Below are positions 41,706-50,456 of a stretch of DNA of 64,000 nt, piece after piece (position 1 is the first letter of the stretch; every line of letters begins with the position of its first letter). This DNA comes from Endoryza sp044226045 (lineage in GTDB: Bacteria; Bacteroidota; Bacteroidia; Chitinophagales; Chitinophagaceae). The translations under genes were made by a program, and so were the position numbers. The notes beneath the pieces were generated by a model. That model had not been told where the DNA came from. It ran no database searches and worked only from the letters and a program-made list of their open reading frames with translations. The stretch is from assembly GCA_044226045.1 (NCBI GenBank), contig JBGAHR010000020.1:1-64000 (forward strand). Direction: 5' to 3'.

Positions 41706-44102
41706 TTATAATCTTTTCAGCCAGGCAGCTATATTACTTCCCCCGAAGGTGATCAGTAAAATGCTGAGGGAACTGCTGGGCATCAGTATAGCTGCAATAA
41801 TGGGCGACAACACACCCGAAACAGCGAAGTATAAACCGATAATATTATACAGGATGGATAGAACGAAACTCGCTGTGACAATTCTTTTATTGGCTACGCA
41901 GAGGTCTATAAATTTTTTCAGGCTCGACAGTTTTTCGGCAGCCAGGATGCCATCACTGGCGGGTGTAAAATTGTTGCTCGATTCGGTAATGGCAATACCT
42001 GCATCACTTTGTTTCAACGCGCCGGCATCATTCAACCCATCTCCAATCATCATTACCTTTTCTCCTTTCGATTGCAGTTCCCTGATGTAATCCAGTTTGT
42101 CTTCAGGGCCCTGGTTGAATTTCAGTACAGCATCCGGTCCGAAAATCTTTCGCAGGGCGATTTCTTCCGAATCGTTATCACCGGAAAGTACCGACAGTTT
42201 ATAAGTATGTTTTAAAGAATCCAGTAACGGACGCACGGTTTCCCGGTAATGGTTGCTGAAACGGAACCGCCCCAATACCTGGTGATCGATCCTTACATAA
42301 ACCGAAGTGGATCGGTCAGTAGGCGCTGAGCCGGCTACATACTCACTGCTGCCGATCATCACCAGGTGTTCATTGATCCAGCCCTGAATACCCAAACCGG
42401 TATCTTCTTTAAAGTTGAGCATCCCGCTGTTTCGGTCTGCCCCCAGTTTCTTCGCAAGGATCCTGCTCAGGGGGTGGTTGGAGGAGGCCGCCAGGTTGGC
42501 AACAAGTTGTTGCTGATAGGGAGTAAGCTCGATTCCGTCGTAATGGATATCCTGTTCCTGCATGGAAGTGAGCGTGCCGGTTTTATCGAAGATGATGTGA
42601 GTAATACCCGCAATGTTCTCGATGGTCTGGGCATTTCTCAGGTAGAAATGATTCCTGCCCAGTATGCGCAGGATGTTGCCATTGGTAAAAGTATTGGATA
42701 ACAGCAACGCACAGGGGCAGGCTACAATAAATACTGCTGTAACGGCAGGCCATAACCTGGACTGGTCGTTGAAAGCCCAGTAAATAGCCGCGCCAATCGC
42801 TATTGCAAAGACACCATAGGTGAAATATCGGCTGAAAAGATGAACAAAGGATTTTTCGTCTTCATGTTCCCGATTATCAAATGTGTCGCGGTTCCATAAA
42901 CGAGTCAGGTAGCTCTGGGTCACTTCACGAACTGTGAGGATCTCGATGTTGGCGCCTTTCTGTTTTCCGCCGGCATACACCATTTCTCCTATTTCCCGGG
43001 TAACAGGTATCGATTCACCGGTGACAAAACTGTAATCAATAAACGCCTTCCCTTTTATCAGGATGCCATCTGCCGGAATCAACTCTTCGCTATGAATAAG
43101 CAAAGTGTCGCCGGTTTTGATTTCCGGTAATTGACGGCTGATTTTCTGATTGCCCTGCAGTACAGTGGCGGCAATCGGAAAATAAGAGGTATAATCTCTT
43201 TCAAAGGATAACTGCCGGTAGGTTTTATCCTGCACGATGCGTCCGGCGAGCATAAAAAATACAATGCCACTCATGGAGTCAAAATACCCCGAACCGGTTC
43301 CGGTAAATACTTCCCATACACTTCTGGCAAAAGTGATTATGATGGCCAGCGCGATGGGTGCATCTATGTTCAGGAATTTATGGCGAAGGCTTTTGATGGC
43401 AGAAGTATAGAATGGAGTGGAGCAATAGAAAAATACAGGTAGGGAAAGAACAAAGTTCAGCCAGCGGAACAGGTTCAACAACTGCTTCTCGGTGGTGTCT
43501 ATTCCGAGGTATTCCGGGAAGCTCATCAACATGATATTGCCAAATGCAAAACCCGCAATCCCCACTTTGTAGATCATGGATCGGTCCACCGGTACTTTTT
43601 TGTTGCCGAGTTCATGAAGACTGATATAGGGCTCGTAGCCGATAGAGGTCAGCAGCTCGGCTATGTTGCGGAGTGACGTTTTTTGCGGAGAAAATACAAT
43701 CGACACTTCTTTGCTGGTAAAATTGACCTGGCTGCTTTTTACTCCTTCATCGAGTTTGTAGAGATGTTCCAGCAGGTACAGGCAGGAACTGCAATGCATC
43801 TGAGGGGTATAAAAAGTAACATGCATTTCCTTTTCATCCCGGTAACTGAGCAGCTGGTTGATGGTCTTGTCATCGTCGAGGAACGCGAATTTATCCTCAC
43901 GGACCTTTATTTTCTGTTGCGATCCCGGGTTGCTGTTCAGTTCATAATAGTCGCACAACTGGTGCTCATTGAGTATCTCGTATACCAGCTTGCAGCCCTG
44001 GCAACAGAATATATGTTCACCCGAAACAATCTTTTCCTGGAGAATGGGCTCTCCACAGTGGTAGCAGGTCAGGGCCTGATCAGGTTTTACGGTTGGTCGC
44101 AT
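41706..44102 (-). CDS. ccoI: Copper-transporting P-type ATPase CcoI
   Basis: 798 residues from the ATG at 44102; the longer frame opens with a TTG at 44165. An N-terminal zinc-ribbon-like part (CYHCGEP, CCQGCK) is followed by a heavy-metal domain with HCSSC, eight membrane helices with the CPC metal motif in IVACPCALLL, the phosphorylated aspartate in DKTGTLT and GDGLND. CcoI loads copper for cbb3 assembly. The separate promoter faces the receiver-CRP gene. The N-terminal cysteine part is typical of Bacteroidota CcoI. Confidence 0.94.
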   Translation of the reverse strand: MRPTVKPDQALTCYHCGEPILQEKIVSGEHIFCCQGCKLVYEILNEHQLCDYYELNSNPGSQQKIKVREDKFAFLDDDKTINQLLSYRDEKEMHVTFYTPQMHCSSCLYLLEHLYKLDEGVKSSQVNFTSKEVSIVFSPQKTSLRNIAELLTSIGYEPYISLHELGNKKVPVDRSMIYKVGIAGFAFGNIMLMSFPEYLGIDTTEKQLLNLFRWLNFVLSLPVFFYCSTPFYTSAIKSLRHKFLNIDAPIALAIIITFARSVWEVFTGTGSGYFDSMSGIVFFMLAGRIVQDKTYRQLSFERDYTSYFPIAATVLQGNQKISRQLPEIKTGDTLLIHSEELIPADGILIKGKAFIDYSFVTGESIPVTREIGEMVYAGGKQKGANIEILTVREVTQSYLTRLWNRDTFDNREHEDEKSFVHLFSRYFTYGVFAIAIGAAIYWAFNDQSRLWPAVTAVFIVACPCALLLSNTFTNGNILRILGRNHFYLRNAQTIENIAGITHIIFDKTGTLTSMQEQDIHYDGIELTPYQQQLVANLAASSNHPLSRILAKKLGADRNSGMLNFKEDTGLGIQGWINEHLVMIGSSEYVAGSAPTDRSTSVYVRIDHQVLGRFRFSNHYRETVRPLLDSLKHTYKLSVLSGDNDSEEIALRKIFGPDAVLKFNQGPEDKLDYIRELQSKGEKVMMIGDGLNDAGALKQSDAGIAITESSNNFTPASDGILAAEKLSSLKKFIDLCVANKRIVTASFVLSILYNIIGLYFAVSGVLSPIIAAILMPSSSLSILLITFGGSNIAAWLKRL

Positions 44103-44174
44103 CTTACAGAAAATATGACCGCTAAAGTATCTTCTCTGCCATGCCGGGTTACTGACTAACTTCAAATAATACGA

Positions 44175-44186
44175 TGATTTTTCTCA
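44175..44186. promoter_or_regulatory. CRP/FNR-like site between ccoI and the REC-CRP regulator
   Basis: TGATTTTTCTCA fits TGA-N6-TCA and differs from the cco-operon site in one base. It is 73 bases from the ccoI ATG and 52 bases from the regulator's ATG. Confidence 0.6.
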
Positions 44187-44237
44187 AAGACAGCATTTTC
44201 GTTACTTTAGTGTATTGTTTACCAATTAACAAGAACC

Positions 44238-45299
44238 ATGTCGCACCGCACCATCCTGATCATTGACGACCACGACGATATACGCGAAAACACAGCTGAA
44301 ATCCTTTCCCTGGGGGGATACAGGACACTCACGGCCGAAAATGGAAAGAGGGGCGTGGAAATAGCACTGGCAGAAAAGCCGGACCTGATTATTTGTGATA
44401 TCATGATGCCCGAGCTGGATGGCTATGGAGTACTCCATTTGCTCCGTAAGAACCCTGAAACAGAAGAAATTCCCCTTATATTCTTGTCGGCCAAGGCCGA
44501 AAGGAGTGATTTGCGGAAAGGCATGGAAATGGGGGCCGACGACTATGTAACCAAGCCCTTTGAGGAGATTGAACTGATGAATGCCATTGAGTCCCGCCTG
44601 AGAAAGTATGATGTATTACATAAGAAATACAATCCGAGTGCCAAGGGACTGAGTGAACTGGCCAATGACCTGCAGGAAACAGGACTTTTACAATTCAACC
44701 TCGATAATTACAATTCGGAAACCTACCTGAAAAGACAGGCCATTTATACCGAAGGCAAGCGTCCCAGGTATCTGTATTATGTGAAAAAGGGCAAGGTTAA
44801 AGCGTTTAAAACCCATGAGGATGGTAAAGAATACATAACCGATCTTTTTAGCGATGGTGATTTTATCGGATATCCGGCCCTGATCGAGGAAAAGAATTAT
44901 GATGACAGCGCAGTGGCCCTGGAAGAATCAGAAGTGATTCAGATACCTCGTGAAGATTTTCAGAAGCTGATCGATAACGACATCAATATCGCCTCCAAGT
45001 TTATCAAGATCATCACCCAGAACGTTAAAGAAAAAGAGAACAGGCTGATGAACCTGGCCTACAGCTCGCTGAGAAAGAGGGTGGCGAGAGCATTGGTAGA
45101 CATTCACTCCAAATTCAACATAGAGAACAATAAGAAAGCAATCGAAATTTCGCGTGACGACATTGCTCAGTATGTTGGCACCGCCACAGAATCACTGATT
45201 CGTACGCTCAGTGATTTCAAAGGTGAAAAGCTGATTGAAATAAAAGATGGAAAAATACTGATTCCGGACGTTACTAAACTTTCCAAAATGCTGTATTAA
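44238..45299 (+). CDS. Receiver-CRP/FNR fusion transcription factor
   Basis: 353 residues. A receiver domain is at about 1-120 with DD 10-11, phosphoacceptor D54 in IICDIMMPELDG and K in YVTKPF. A cyclic-nucleotide-type beta-roll follows at about 150-260 (YYVKKGKVKAFKTHEDG, FSDGDFIGYPALIEE) and a CRP helix-turn-helix at about 265-345 (SRDDIAQYVGTATESLIRTL). The recognition helix keeps the E-x3-R pair that reads TGA in CRP and FNR. There are no FNR-like N-terminal cysteines. It is divergent from ccoI, and it is the best candidate to control the cbb3 genes through a phosphorelay. Confidence 0.93.
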   Translation: MSHRTILIIDDHDDIRENTAEILSLGGYRTLTAENGKRGVEIALAEKPDLIICDIMMPELDGYGVLHLLRKNPETEEIPLIFLSAKAERSDLRKGMEMGADDYVTKPFEEIELMNAIESRLRKYDVLHKKYNPSAKGLSELANDLQETGLLQFNLDNYNSETYLKRQAIYTEGKRPRYLYYVKKGKVKAFKTHEDGKEYITDLFSDGDFIGYPALIEEKNYDDSAVALEESEVIQIPREDFQKLIDNDINIASKFIKIITQNVKEKENRLMNLAYSSLRKRVARALVDIHSKFNIENNKKAIEISRDDIAQYVGTATESLIRTLSDFKGEKLIEIKDGKILIPDVTKLSKMLY

Positions 45300-45313
45300 G
45301 AAAACGGCCGTGC

Positions 45314-45715
45314 TTAATCTTCATCACGCAACAGATCGAAGTCTTCCGCGGTTTCTTCGCTGGTGTCAGATTGTGACAGCTCCCTGCCGTGTTCGTTTTG
45401 TTTTTGCAGGGTCCATTGGTCTGTTAAAGTGGTTTCCAGCCACACGTTTCCCGACAGACGAAAAACCTGTGCATTCAGTTTAAAATCGCTTTGCAGGGTA
45501 TGCTCCAGCTCTCCAACGGTGGTATTTTTTTCGAAACTCAGGTATCCATCTGGTGTTTCCGGCTGTACCTTTCCAAGGCTTAGCTCGGGGTTCAATGGCA
45601 CACTTTCCTTTTTTTTCTGATTCCTGAAAAATTCAAGTTTCAGATAAGGAAACTCCGAATGAAATTCCGCCTGGACTTCACTGATCTTCTTGGATGGATA
45701 AATATTGATCTGCAT
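45314..45715 (-). CDS. Hypothetical acidic protein of the low-oxygen block
   Basis: 133 residues from the ATG at 45715 (a GTG at 45739 is the alternative). It starts with MQINIYPSKKISEVQAEFH, has a repeated FRxxx pattern and ends in a strongly acidic tail (SEETAEDFDLLRDED). No signal peptide, membrane helix or family recognised. It converges with the REC-CRP gene and has a CRP-like site 96 bases upstream, so it is likely in the same regulon. Confidence 0.7.
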   Translation of the reverse strand: MQINIYPSKKISEVQAEFHSEFPYLKLEFFRNQKKKESVPLNPELSLGKVQPETPDGYLSFEKNTTVGELEHTLQSDFKLNAQVFRLSGNVWLETTLTDQWTLQKQNEHGRELSQSDTSEETAEDFDLLRDED

Positions 45716-45810
45716 GGCTTTGCTTGTAATTTCTTTCACATTCTGATTTCTACACTACAAATCTATTATTACCCGAAGCATCAGGGAATGACTTAAGTTC
45801 AGGTGGCAGG

Positions 45811-45822
45811 TGATTAATCTCA
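45811..45822. promoter_or_regulatory. CRP/FNR-like site upstream of the 45.7 kb gene
   Basis: TGATTAATCTCA fits TGA-N6-TCA and matches the ccoI-side site in 10 of 12 bases. It lies 96 bases from the ATG at 45715. Confidence 0.5.
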
Positions 45823-45858
45823 AGAGCGTAGGTTTCCACGACAATCATGCCTGACTAC

Positions 45859-46335
45859 TTAACTGGCGAAATAGTTTTGTGAATTGATTCTTTCGCAACG
45901 CCCGGTCATTTCAGTGATCTTAATTCTGAAAAAGATTCCTCCCACTGAAGTCTGGTTGTCGCTTCCAAATGGCCAATGCGGGCTCAGGTGCATGGTTTCA
46001 CTGCTGATAAAGGGGAGGGCTCTTCCGGAAAGTACACCCAGGGCAACTGCCCGGTCTTCGGGTGTGGTCAGTTCCTCAAATTTTCCCCAGAGGATGACGC
46101 TTTTCCAGTTGGAAAGATCTTTCATGTCATCGACCTGGAAACAAAGTGCGCCATTCTGGCGAAGCATTTGCAGCTTTTTTCCTTCGTAGGTATGTATGTA
46201 GATGTAGCCATCAGCCGTGTAAGCATAGCTTAAAGGGGTGATATATATTTGTCCGTCGGCATAACAGGCCAGCCTTCCAATCAATTGACTTGATAAAAGT
46301 TCCTGTTGTTCGTGGGTGGTGAGTGTTTCGAACAT
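45859..46335 (-). CDS. Pyridoxamine 5'-phosphate oxidase family FMN-binding protein
   Basis: 158 residues from the ATG at 46335. The split-barrel fold is shown by IGRLACYADGQIYITPLSYAY, YIHTYEGKKLQMLRQNG and LCFQVDDMKDLSNWKSVILWGKFEEL. The order matches the nitroimidazole-resistance/FMN group, which binds FMN and reduces nitro or oxidised compounds. It is next to universal stress genes, a pairing that is common in anaerobic-stress regulons. The longer frame to 46374 is not needed. Confidence 0.88.
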   Translation of the reverse strand: MFETLTTHEQQELLSSQLIGRLACYADGQIYITPLSYAYTADGYIYIHTYEGKKLQMLRQNGALCFQVDDMKDLSNWKSVILWGKFEELTTPEDRAVALGVLSGRALPFISSETMHLSPHWPFGSDNQTSVGGIFFRIKITEMTGRCERINSQNYFAS

Positions 46336-46369
46336 ATTGTTGTTTTTTGTAAAAATACCTGCAGGTCTG

Positions 46370-46393
46370 CTCACTCCCGATGATGGGAGTCAG
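46370..46393. promoter_or_regulatory. Inverted repeat between the FMN protein and a Usp gene
   Basis: ACTCCC at 46373-46378 pairs with GGGAGT at 46385-46390 around GATGAT, with a further CT/AG outside. There is no T-run; it could be an operator or an RNA processing hairpin between two minus-strand genes. Confidence 0.45.
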
Positions 46394-46433
46394 CACCCTG
46401 CATAATCATGATCATTCGCTCTTAATTACAGGC

Positions 46434-47279
46434 TTAATAATGGGCGATAAACAGAGGTTGGGTGATGGTCCGGATCAGTACATCGGCCTGGCTGGGCTTG
46501 AAGAACTGGGATAACGTAGACCTTCCATAAGCGCCCATCACTACCAGCGAGTTTTTTCTGGGCAGGAAATAACTGAGCAACTGCGCATCTGTTTTTCCTT
46601 TCAATACTTCAAACCCGATAGCGGAGTAATGATCCTTTAACCATTCCTTCATCTTGTATTTTTCCGAAGTAGTCCACTCTCCATCTGCATTTACCTGCAG
46701 CACAATTACTTTTTTATCGTCCAGGGCAGAAAACAGGTACGTGAATTGTTTGATCGCAAATACAGAAGATTTGCTTCCGTTATAAGTAAAGATGATCTCC
46801 TCTACTGCATCGAACTGTTCCGGTGCGATGATGACCGGACATTCGGCATCTTTCAGTATTTCGCGGAGAAGTCTGGATGGACTGGTTTCTGTTTTGTTAC
46901 CCGCAGAAAGGGAAGATGCCACTATTATTAAGTCCGCATACCTGCTCTCTTCCACTACTTCATCTATCGCCACGCCACGGTCCCGGTGAATACCTGCCTG
47001 TACGCCTCTTCTTTCGCAGGCAGCAATGAACTGGTGTACATTGGATTGAATTTTCTGCTGGCGATCAACGTCTGCTTCCGCATAAACCGTCGACGCACCA
47101 AACGTTTTTGGTACTTCTCCCGGCTCTTCTTCATTTTCAGCCTCGTCCGCTTCGAGCGTAAGATGTTCGAGGAACACACCGGTTAATTTTGAACGATTGA
47201 GCTTCGCGATATAACAGGCGAAATCAAGCGCGCCCATCTCTGTATTGAAAGCATCAACAACCAGGAGTATCTTTTGCAT
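46434..47279 (-). CDS. Universal stress protein, two-domain
   Basis: 281 residues of two Usp-like domains. The first starts ILLVVDAFNTEMGALDFACY; the second, about 150-281, has IIFTYNGSKSSVFAIKQF and ends with LVVMGAYGRSTLSQFFKPSQAD, whose G-x-GRS is the ATP-binding type of Usp. Usp proteins respond to starvation and oxygen limits. A paralogue is at 47303 and the two are co-oriented and 23 bases apart, so they form an operon. Confidence 0.9.
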   Translation of the reverse strand: MQKILLVVDAFNTEMGALDFACYIAKLNRSKLTGVFLEHLTLEADEAENEEEPGEVPKTFGASTVYAEADVDRQQKIQSNVHQFIAACERRGVQAGIHRDRGVAIDEVVEESRYADLIIVASSLSAGNKTETSPSRLLREILKDAECPVIIAPEQFDAVEEIIFTYNGSKSSVFAIKQFTYLFSALDDKKVIVLQVNADGEWTTSEKYKMKEWLKDHYSAIGFEVLKGKTDAQLLSYFLPRKNSLVVMGAYGRSTLSQFFKPSQADVLIRTITQPLFIAHY

Positions 47280-47302
47280 ATAGATTGATTTTACGGGATG
47301 AT

Positions 47303-48130
47303 TTATTTGTGAGCGACAAAAATGGGCAGGCGGTGATCTTTTACGACCTCGGTAATAAAACTCTTATGAAACCAGGTAGATATTTCAGATCTGCCAAAAG
47401 AACCGCTTACCAGCAACGCATTGGATTTTTCTTTCAACCAGGATTGAAAGTTCCCGGCCTTATCCGTATGCAGTTGTTGAATGGTCAATTCCTGGAAATG
47501 GCATTCGGCCAGTTCTTCAATCTTTCCCTGTTCCGGAATCCTTTCTTCTTTGTGTTGGCTTACATGCACCAATACAGTATTGTTTTCAGAGAATTCGGGT
47601 AACACATAAGCGAATTGCTTGAGGGCATACACCGAAGCCTCACTTCCATCATAAGCCAGGATGTTGGTAACAGGGAAAGAATAGTTTTCCGGTACGATCA
47701 CCACCGGGCATTGAACCATATGCAAGGCATCTTTCAGGAAATCGTTGATTCCTGTTACCCCCATGTTTTCATAAAATCTTTCGCTTCCGAGGATAAGCAG
47801 ATCGGCGAACACACTTTCCTGTTTGAGTTCCTGTAAAGTGAAACCTTCTTTTTCTACGTGTACCCGGTAGTCGATCTGGTATTTTTCACAGAGCGCTTCG
47901 AAACGGGTAATATTTTCCTTGGCCACTTCTGTATTAACCTCGCGAAGGGTTGGCATGAAGGCCATTCCGCTAATGTCGCCGCTGGCATAGTTCCAGTATT
48001 CCGCATATTCTATCTGCGGCAGAAAGACGCCGGTGAGCAGGATGGGGTTCCTTTTGTTAAGTTGCCTGGCAAAATCAAACGCTCCTTCTGAGAAGTGGTT
48101 ACCGTCGAAGGCGATGAGTATCTTTTTCAT
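47303..48130 (-). CDS. Universal stress protein, two-domain (paralogue)
   Basis: 275 residues from the ATG at 48130, which begins the strand KKILIAFDGNHFSEGAFDFA; the long frame to 48259 runs into the divergent control region. The second domain has ILAYDGSEASVYALKQF and ends ALLVSGSFGRSEISTWFHKS, so the G-x-GRS loop is kept. It shares the build of the protein at 46434, a local duplication. It is divergent from the HtrA-like protease. Confidence 0.9.
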   Translation of the reverse strand: MKKILIAFDGNHFSEGAFDFARQLNKRNPILLTGVFLPQIEYAEYWNYASGDISGMAFMPTLREVNTEVAKENITRFEALCEKYQIDYRVHVEKEGFTLQELKQESVFADLLILGSERFYENMGVTGINDFLKDALHMVQCPVVIVPENYSFPVTNILAYDGSEASVYALKQFAYVLPEFSENNTVLVHVSQHKEERIPEQGKIEELAECHFQELTIQQLHTDKAGNFQSWLKEKSNALLVSGSFGRSEISTWFHKSFITEVVKDHRLPIFVAHK

Positions 48131-48204
48131 ATTGTTCCAGTTTGGGCGATACAAAAGTATAAAGGTGTCCTTTTGCCAAAAATGACAGATGGCAGGCCTC
48201 CGGC

Positions 48205-48216
48205 TGATTTTTATTA
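48205..48216. promoter_or_regulatory. Weaker CRP/FNR-like element between usp and the protease
   Basis: TGATTTTTATTA keeps the TGATTTTT half of the cco sites but ends in TTA instead of TCA, so it is a doubtful site in the divergent region at 48131-48278. Confidence 0.3.
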
Positions 48217-48278
48217 CTCGGCCTGTCAGCTTTGTCAGGTGCCGGCCCGACTGGTACAATCATTGAGTTTCAGGAGGT

Positions 48279-49235
48279 ATGATTAAATATATTTCGGGTG
48301 ATGAGGCATTAATGGATGCCTATTCACAAACGGTAAGCAGGGTTTACCGGGATATGGCCCCGGCCGTGGTGCATATTCGAAATCTCCGGGAGGGGGCCAA
48401 AGGGGCGACAGAATCAATGGGATCGGGGTTCATCATTTCCTCAGATGGATATGTATTGTCGAATCATCATGTTACCGAACAGGCCAGGGAATTGTGGGTA
48501 ACGCTCACCAGCGGAGAAGTGATCAAAGCAGAATGGAAAGGATCGGATCCTTCTACCGACCTGGCATTGTTAAAGATCGATAGCCGATCGCTGCCATCAC
48601 TGGCATTTGCCGATTCGGACGAATTGCTTCCCGGCCAAATAGCCATTGCCATCGGAAATCCCTATGGACTACAGCAAACAGTAACCGCTGGAGTCATCAG
48701 CGCTGTTGGCAGAAGCCTGCGTGCCGGTAATGGCAGGTTGATCGATGATGTGATTCAGGCAGATGCAGCCCTGAATCCAGGTAACTCGGGAGGCCCTTTG
48801 CTCAATTCGGCCGGACATGTAATCGGTGTGAATACCGCCATTATTTCAAGTGCACAGGGAATCTGTTTTGCTGTTTCTTCGAACCTCGCCTCTTTTATTA
48901 CGGGTGAGTTGATGATGAAAGGAAAAGTTACCCGCGCGCTGATTGGCATCGCGGGACAAACAGTGAAACTGTCTGCAAGAATGCGTGAATACAACCGGCT
49001 GGAGAATCACACCGGTGTATTTGTTTTTGAAGTGATGAAGGTCAATGCGCTGAATCATAGAAAGATTCAATACGGTGACATCATCGTCGGCTTCAATGGC
49101 AATAAAGTGGAATCAATCGACGGCCTGTTCAAATACCTCACCGCACAAACCATTGGTCAGCCGGTTACAATTTCTTTGTTGAGAAATGGGAAGCTGCAAC
49201 AGGTTATTGTGGTACCCGAACCCGCTCTGAATTGA
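48279..49235 (+). CDS. S1C family HtrA/Deg-like serine protease
   Basis: 318 residues. The trypsin-like domain has the catalytic histidine in LSNHHV (near 67), aspartate in STDLALLKID, and serine in NPGNSGGPLLN; a PDZ domain fills about 220-315, with YGDIIVGFNGNKVESIDGLF. HtrA proteins degrade or refold damaged proteins, usually in the periplasm. No signal peptide or N-terminal membrane helix is visible, so this one may be cytoplasmic or start further upstream. It is read away from the usp pair, and its neighbours suggest a stress role. Confidence 0.9.
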   Translation: MIKYISGDEALMDAYSQTVSRVYRDMAPAVVHIRNLREGAKGATESMGSGFIISSDGYVLSNHHVTEQARELWVTLTSGEVIKAEWKGSDPSTDLALLKIDSRSLPSLAFADSDELLPGQIAIAIGNPYGLQQTVTAGVISAVGRSLRAGNGRLIDDVIQADAALNPGNSGGPLLNSAGHVIGVNTAIISSAQGICFAVSSNLASFITGELMMKGKVTRALIGIAGQTVKLSARMREYNRLENHTGVFVFEVMKVNALNHRKIQYGDIIVGFNGNKVESIDGLFKYLTAQTIGQPVTISLLRNGKLQQVIVVPEPALN

Positions 49236-49500
49236 AATAGTAGGCGTTTATCGTTTCAGGTTATCGTTTCAGGTTATTGCAGTCCGGTTTGCAGTTTGCG
49301 GTTTGCAGTTTGCGGTTTGCAGTTTCAATTGACAAATTTTTATTCCATCCGTCATCCGTTATCCGTAATTATCATTGGCTCATTCACCAATCACTGTTGT
49401 CCGGGAAAAACTCCGAGAGCTCAATTGCTCAATGAGCCAATGGGCCAATTTGCCAATGAACAGCAAACCTCTAACTATAAACAGCAAACTGAATTTCAAC
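49236..49500. repeat. Compound repeat after the protease gene
   Basis: A GTTTATCGTTTCAGG unit repeated twice (49247-49274) is followed by GTTTGCAGTTTGCGG units (49284-49326). Opposing CAAAC units appear at 49461-49490, as AACAGCAAACCTC and AACAGCAAACTG. In the middle, ATTGGCTCATTCACC faces CAATGAGCCAATGGGCCAA, so the inner arms also pair. The array begins five bases after the stop codon. Confidence 0.82.
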
Positions 49501-49504
49501 AATA

Positions 49505-49814
49505 GCCGGGCTTTATTCTACCGCTGTTCACCACCCAAGAACTAATTGAATTAGTCGCTCCCGCTCTCACTCCCGCTCACCAAAAGTAGCCGGGCTGTAT
49601 ATCGGCCTTGGGCGCCTTTTTTTGTGGGACTTTTTTTGGCGAAACAAAAAAAGTCCCGTCAGAGACTCGCTGGAATAAAATCTCCCTCATATTACGTCCG
49701 CTCTCGATCTCACTCCCACTCACAAAAGGGGGCTCATTTCTCAAAATGCGGCAAAAAAATGATTATTTCAGCGTGGCATTAGGTACTCAATGACTTTCCC
49801 CGGACAACAGTGAT
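49505..49814. repeat. Dispersed repeat unit of about 310 bp, copy 2
   Basis: Almost identical to 4003-4310 and in the same orientation, including the palindrome ACTAATTGAATTAGT, the CGCTCCCGCTCTCACTCCCG motif and the GGGACTTTT/AAAAGTCCC hairpin. A 61-residue frame through it (49608-49793) is not conserved in copy 1. Confidence 0.88.
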
Positions 49815-49958
49815 TCACCAATTGACAAATTTTTCGTAATCCGTCATCCGTTATCCATAATTATCATTGGCAAATTTACTAATTGACCAATTGACAAATT
49901 ATTCGTCATCCGTAATCATCATTGGCTCATTCACCAATTGACAAATTGGCCAATTTCT
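49815..49958. repeat. CCAATTGACAAATT repeat array
   Basis: CACCAATTGACAAATT, CGTAATCCGTCATCCG and ATTATCATTGGC units repeat two to three times. They are the same family as at 3840-3970, in the opposite orientation, and end about 30 bases before the ATG of the lipocalin-like gene. Confidence 0.78.
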
Positions 49959-49989
49959 TTCCGTATCTTTCTATGCCAAACAAACCGAC

Positions 49990-50406
49990 ATGAAAAAAAT
50001 ACTGACTATTGGGCTGTTAGCTCTCCTGCTCTGGAGCTGCCATACAGCCAAAAAAACACAACAGGAAAATGCCAAACTCAATGGCACCTGGATACCGGTA
50101 AAGGAAGAAATGGCGGGTAATACTTTACCGCCTGCGGCTTACCAGGAACAAAAGCTCATTATCAATGACACTACTTACATCATGACTGCTGAAAGTATTG
50201 ATAAGGGCGCAGTACAGGCTAAAGATGGAAAGATGGATATCTATGGACGCGGAGGAGTGAACAAAGGAAAGCACTTCACTGCTATTTATAAATTTGAGAA
50301 CGATCAACTGGTAGTTTGCTATAACCTCACCGGAACAAATTATCCGGAAAGTTTCGACACGAAAGGCAAACCCATGTATTTCCTGGCCGTGTATAGAAAA
50401 GAATAG
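49990..50406 (+). CDS. Lipocalin-like lipoprotein (TIGR03067 type)
   Basis: 138 residues. The lipoprotein signal (KKILTIGLLALLLWSCHTA) has lipobox LLWSC. The mature domain begins LNGTWIPVKEEMAGNTLPPAA and ends KPMYFLAVYRKE, the pattern of the TIGR03067 domain, a lipocalin-like fold found in planctomycetes and Bacteroidota; its ligand is unknown. The protein is anchored to the inner or outer membrane. It is preceded by repeat DNA and followed by a hairpin. Confidence 0.85.
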   Translation: MKKILTIGLLALLLWSCHTAKKTQQENAKLNGTWIPVKEEMAGNTLPPAAYQEQKLIINDTTYIMTAESIDKGAVQAKDGKMDIYGRGGVNKGKHFTAIYKFENDQLVVCYNLTGTNYPESFDTKGKPMYFLAVYRKE

Positions 50407-50408
50407 TC

Positions 50409-50452
50409 AAAAAAAATGTGACGACTAACTTTAAGTTAATCGTCACTTTCTG
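50409..50452 (+). terminator. Bidirectional terminator
   Basis: GTGACGA and TCGTCAC, extended inward by TAACTT/AAGTTA, make a long stem. The A-run before it (50409-50416) is a T-run on the minus strand, and TTTC follows on the plus strand. Confidence 0.75.
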
Positions 50453-50456
50453 TATT

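Noticed and set aside
49236..49960. Hidden gene in the 750-bp gap
   Set aside because: Only repeat-derived short frames are present, with no conserved pattern.
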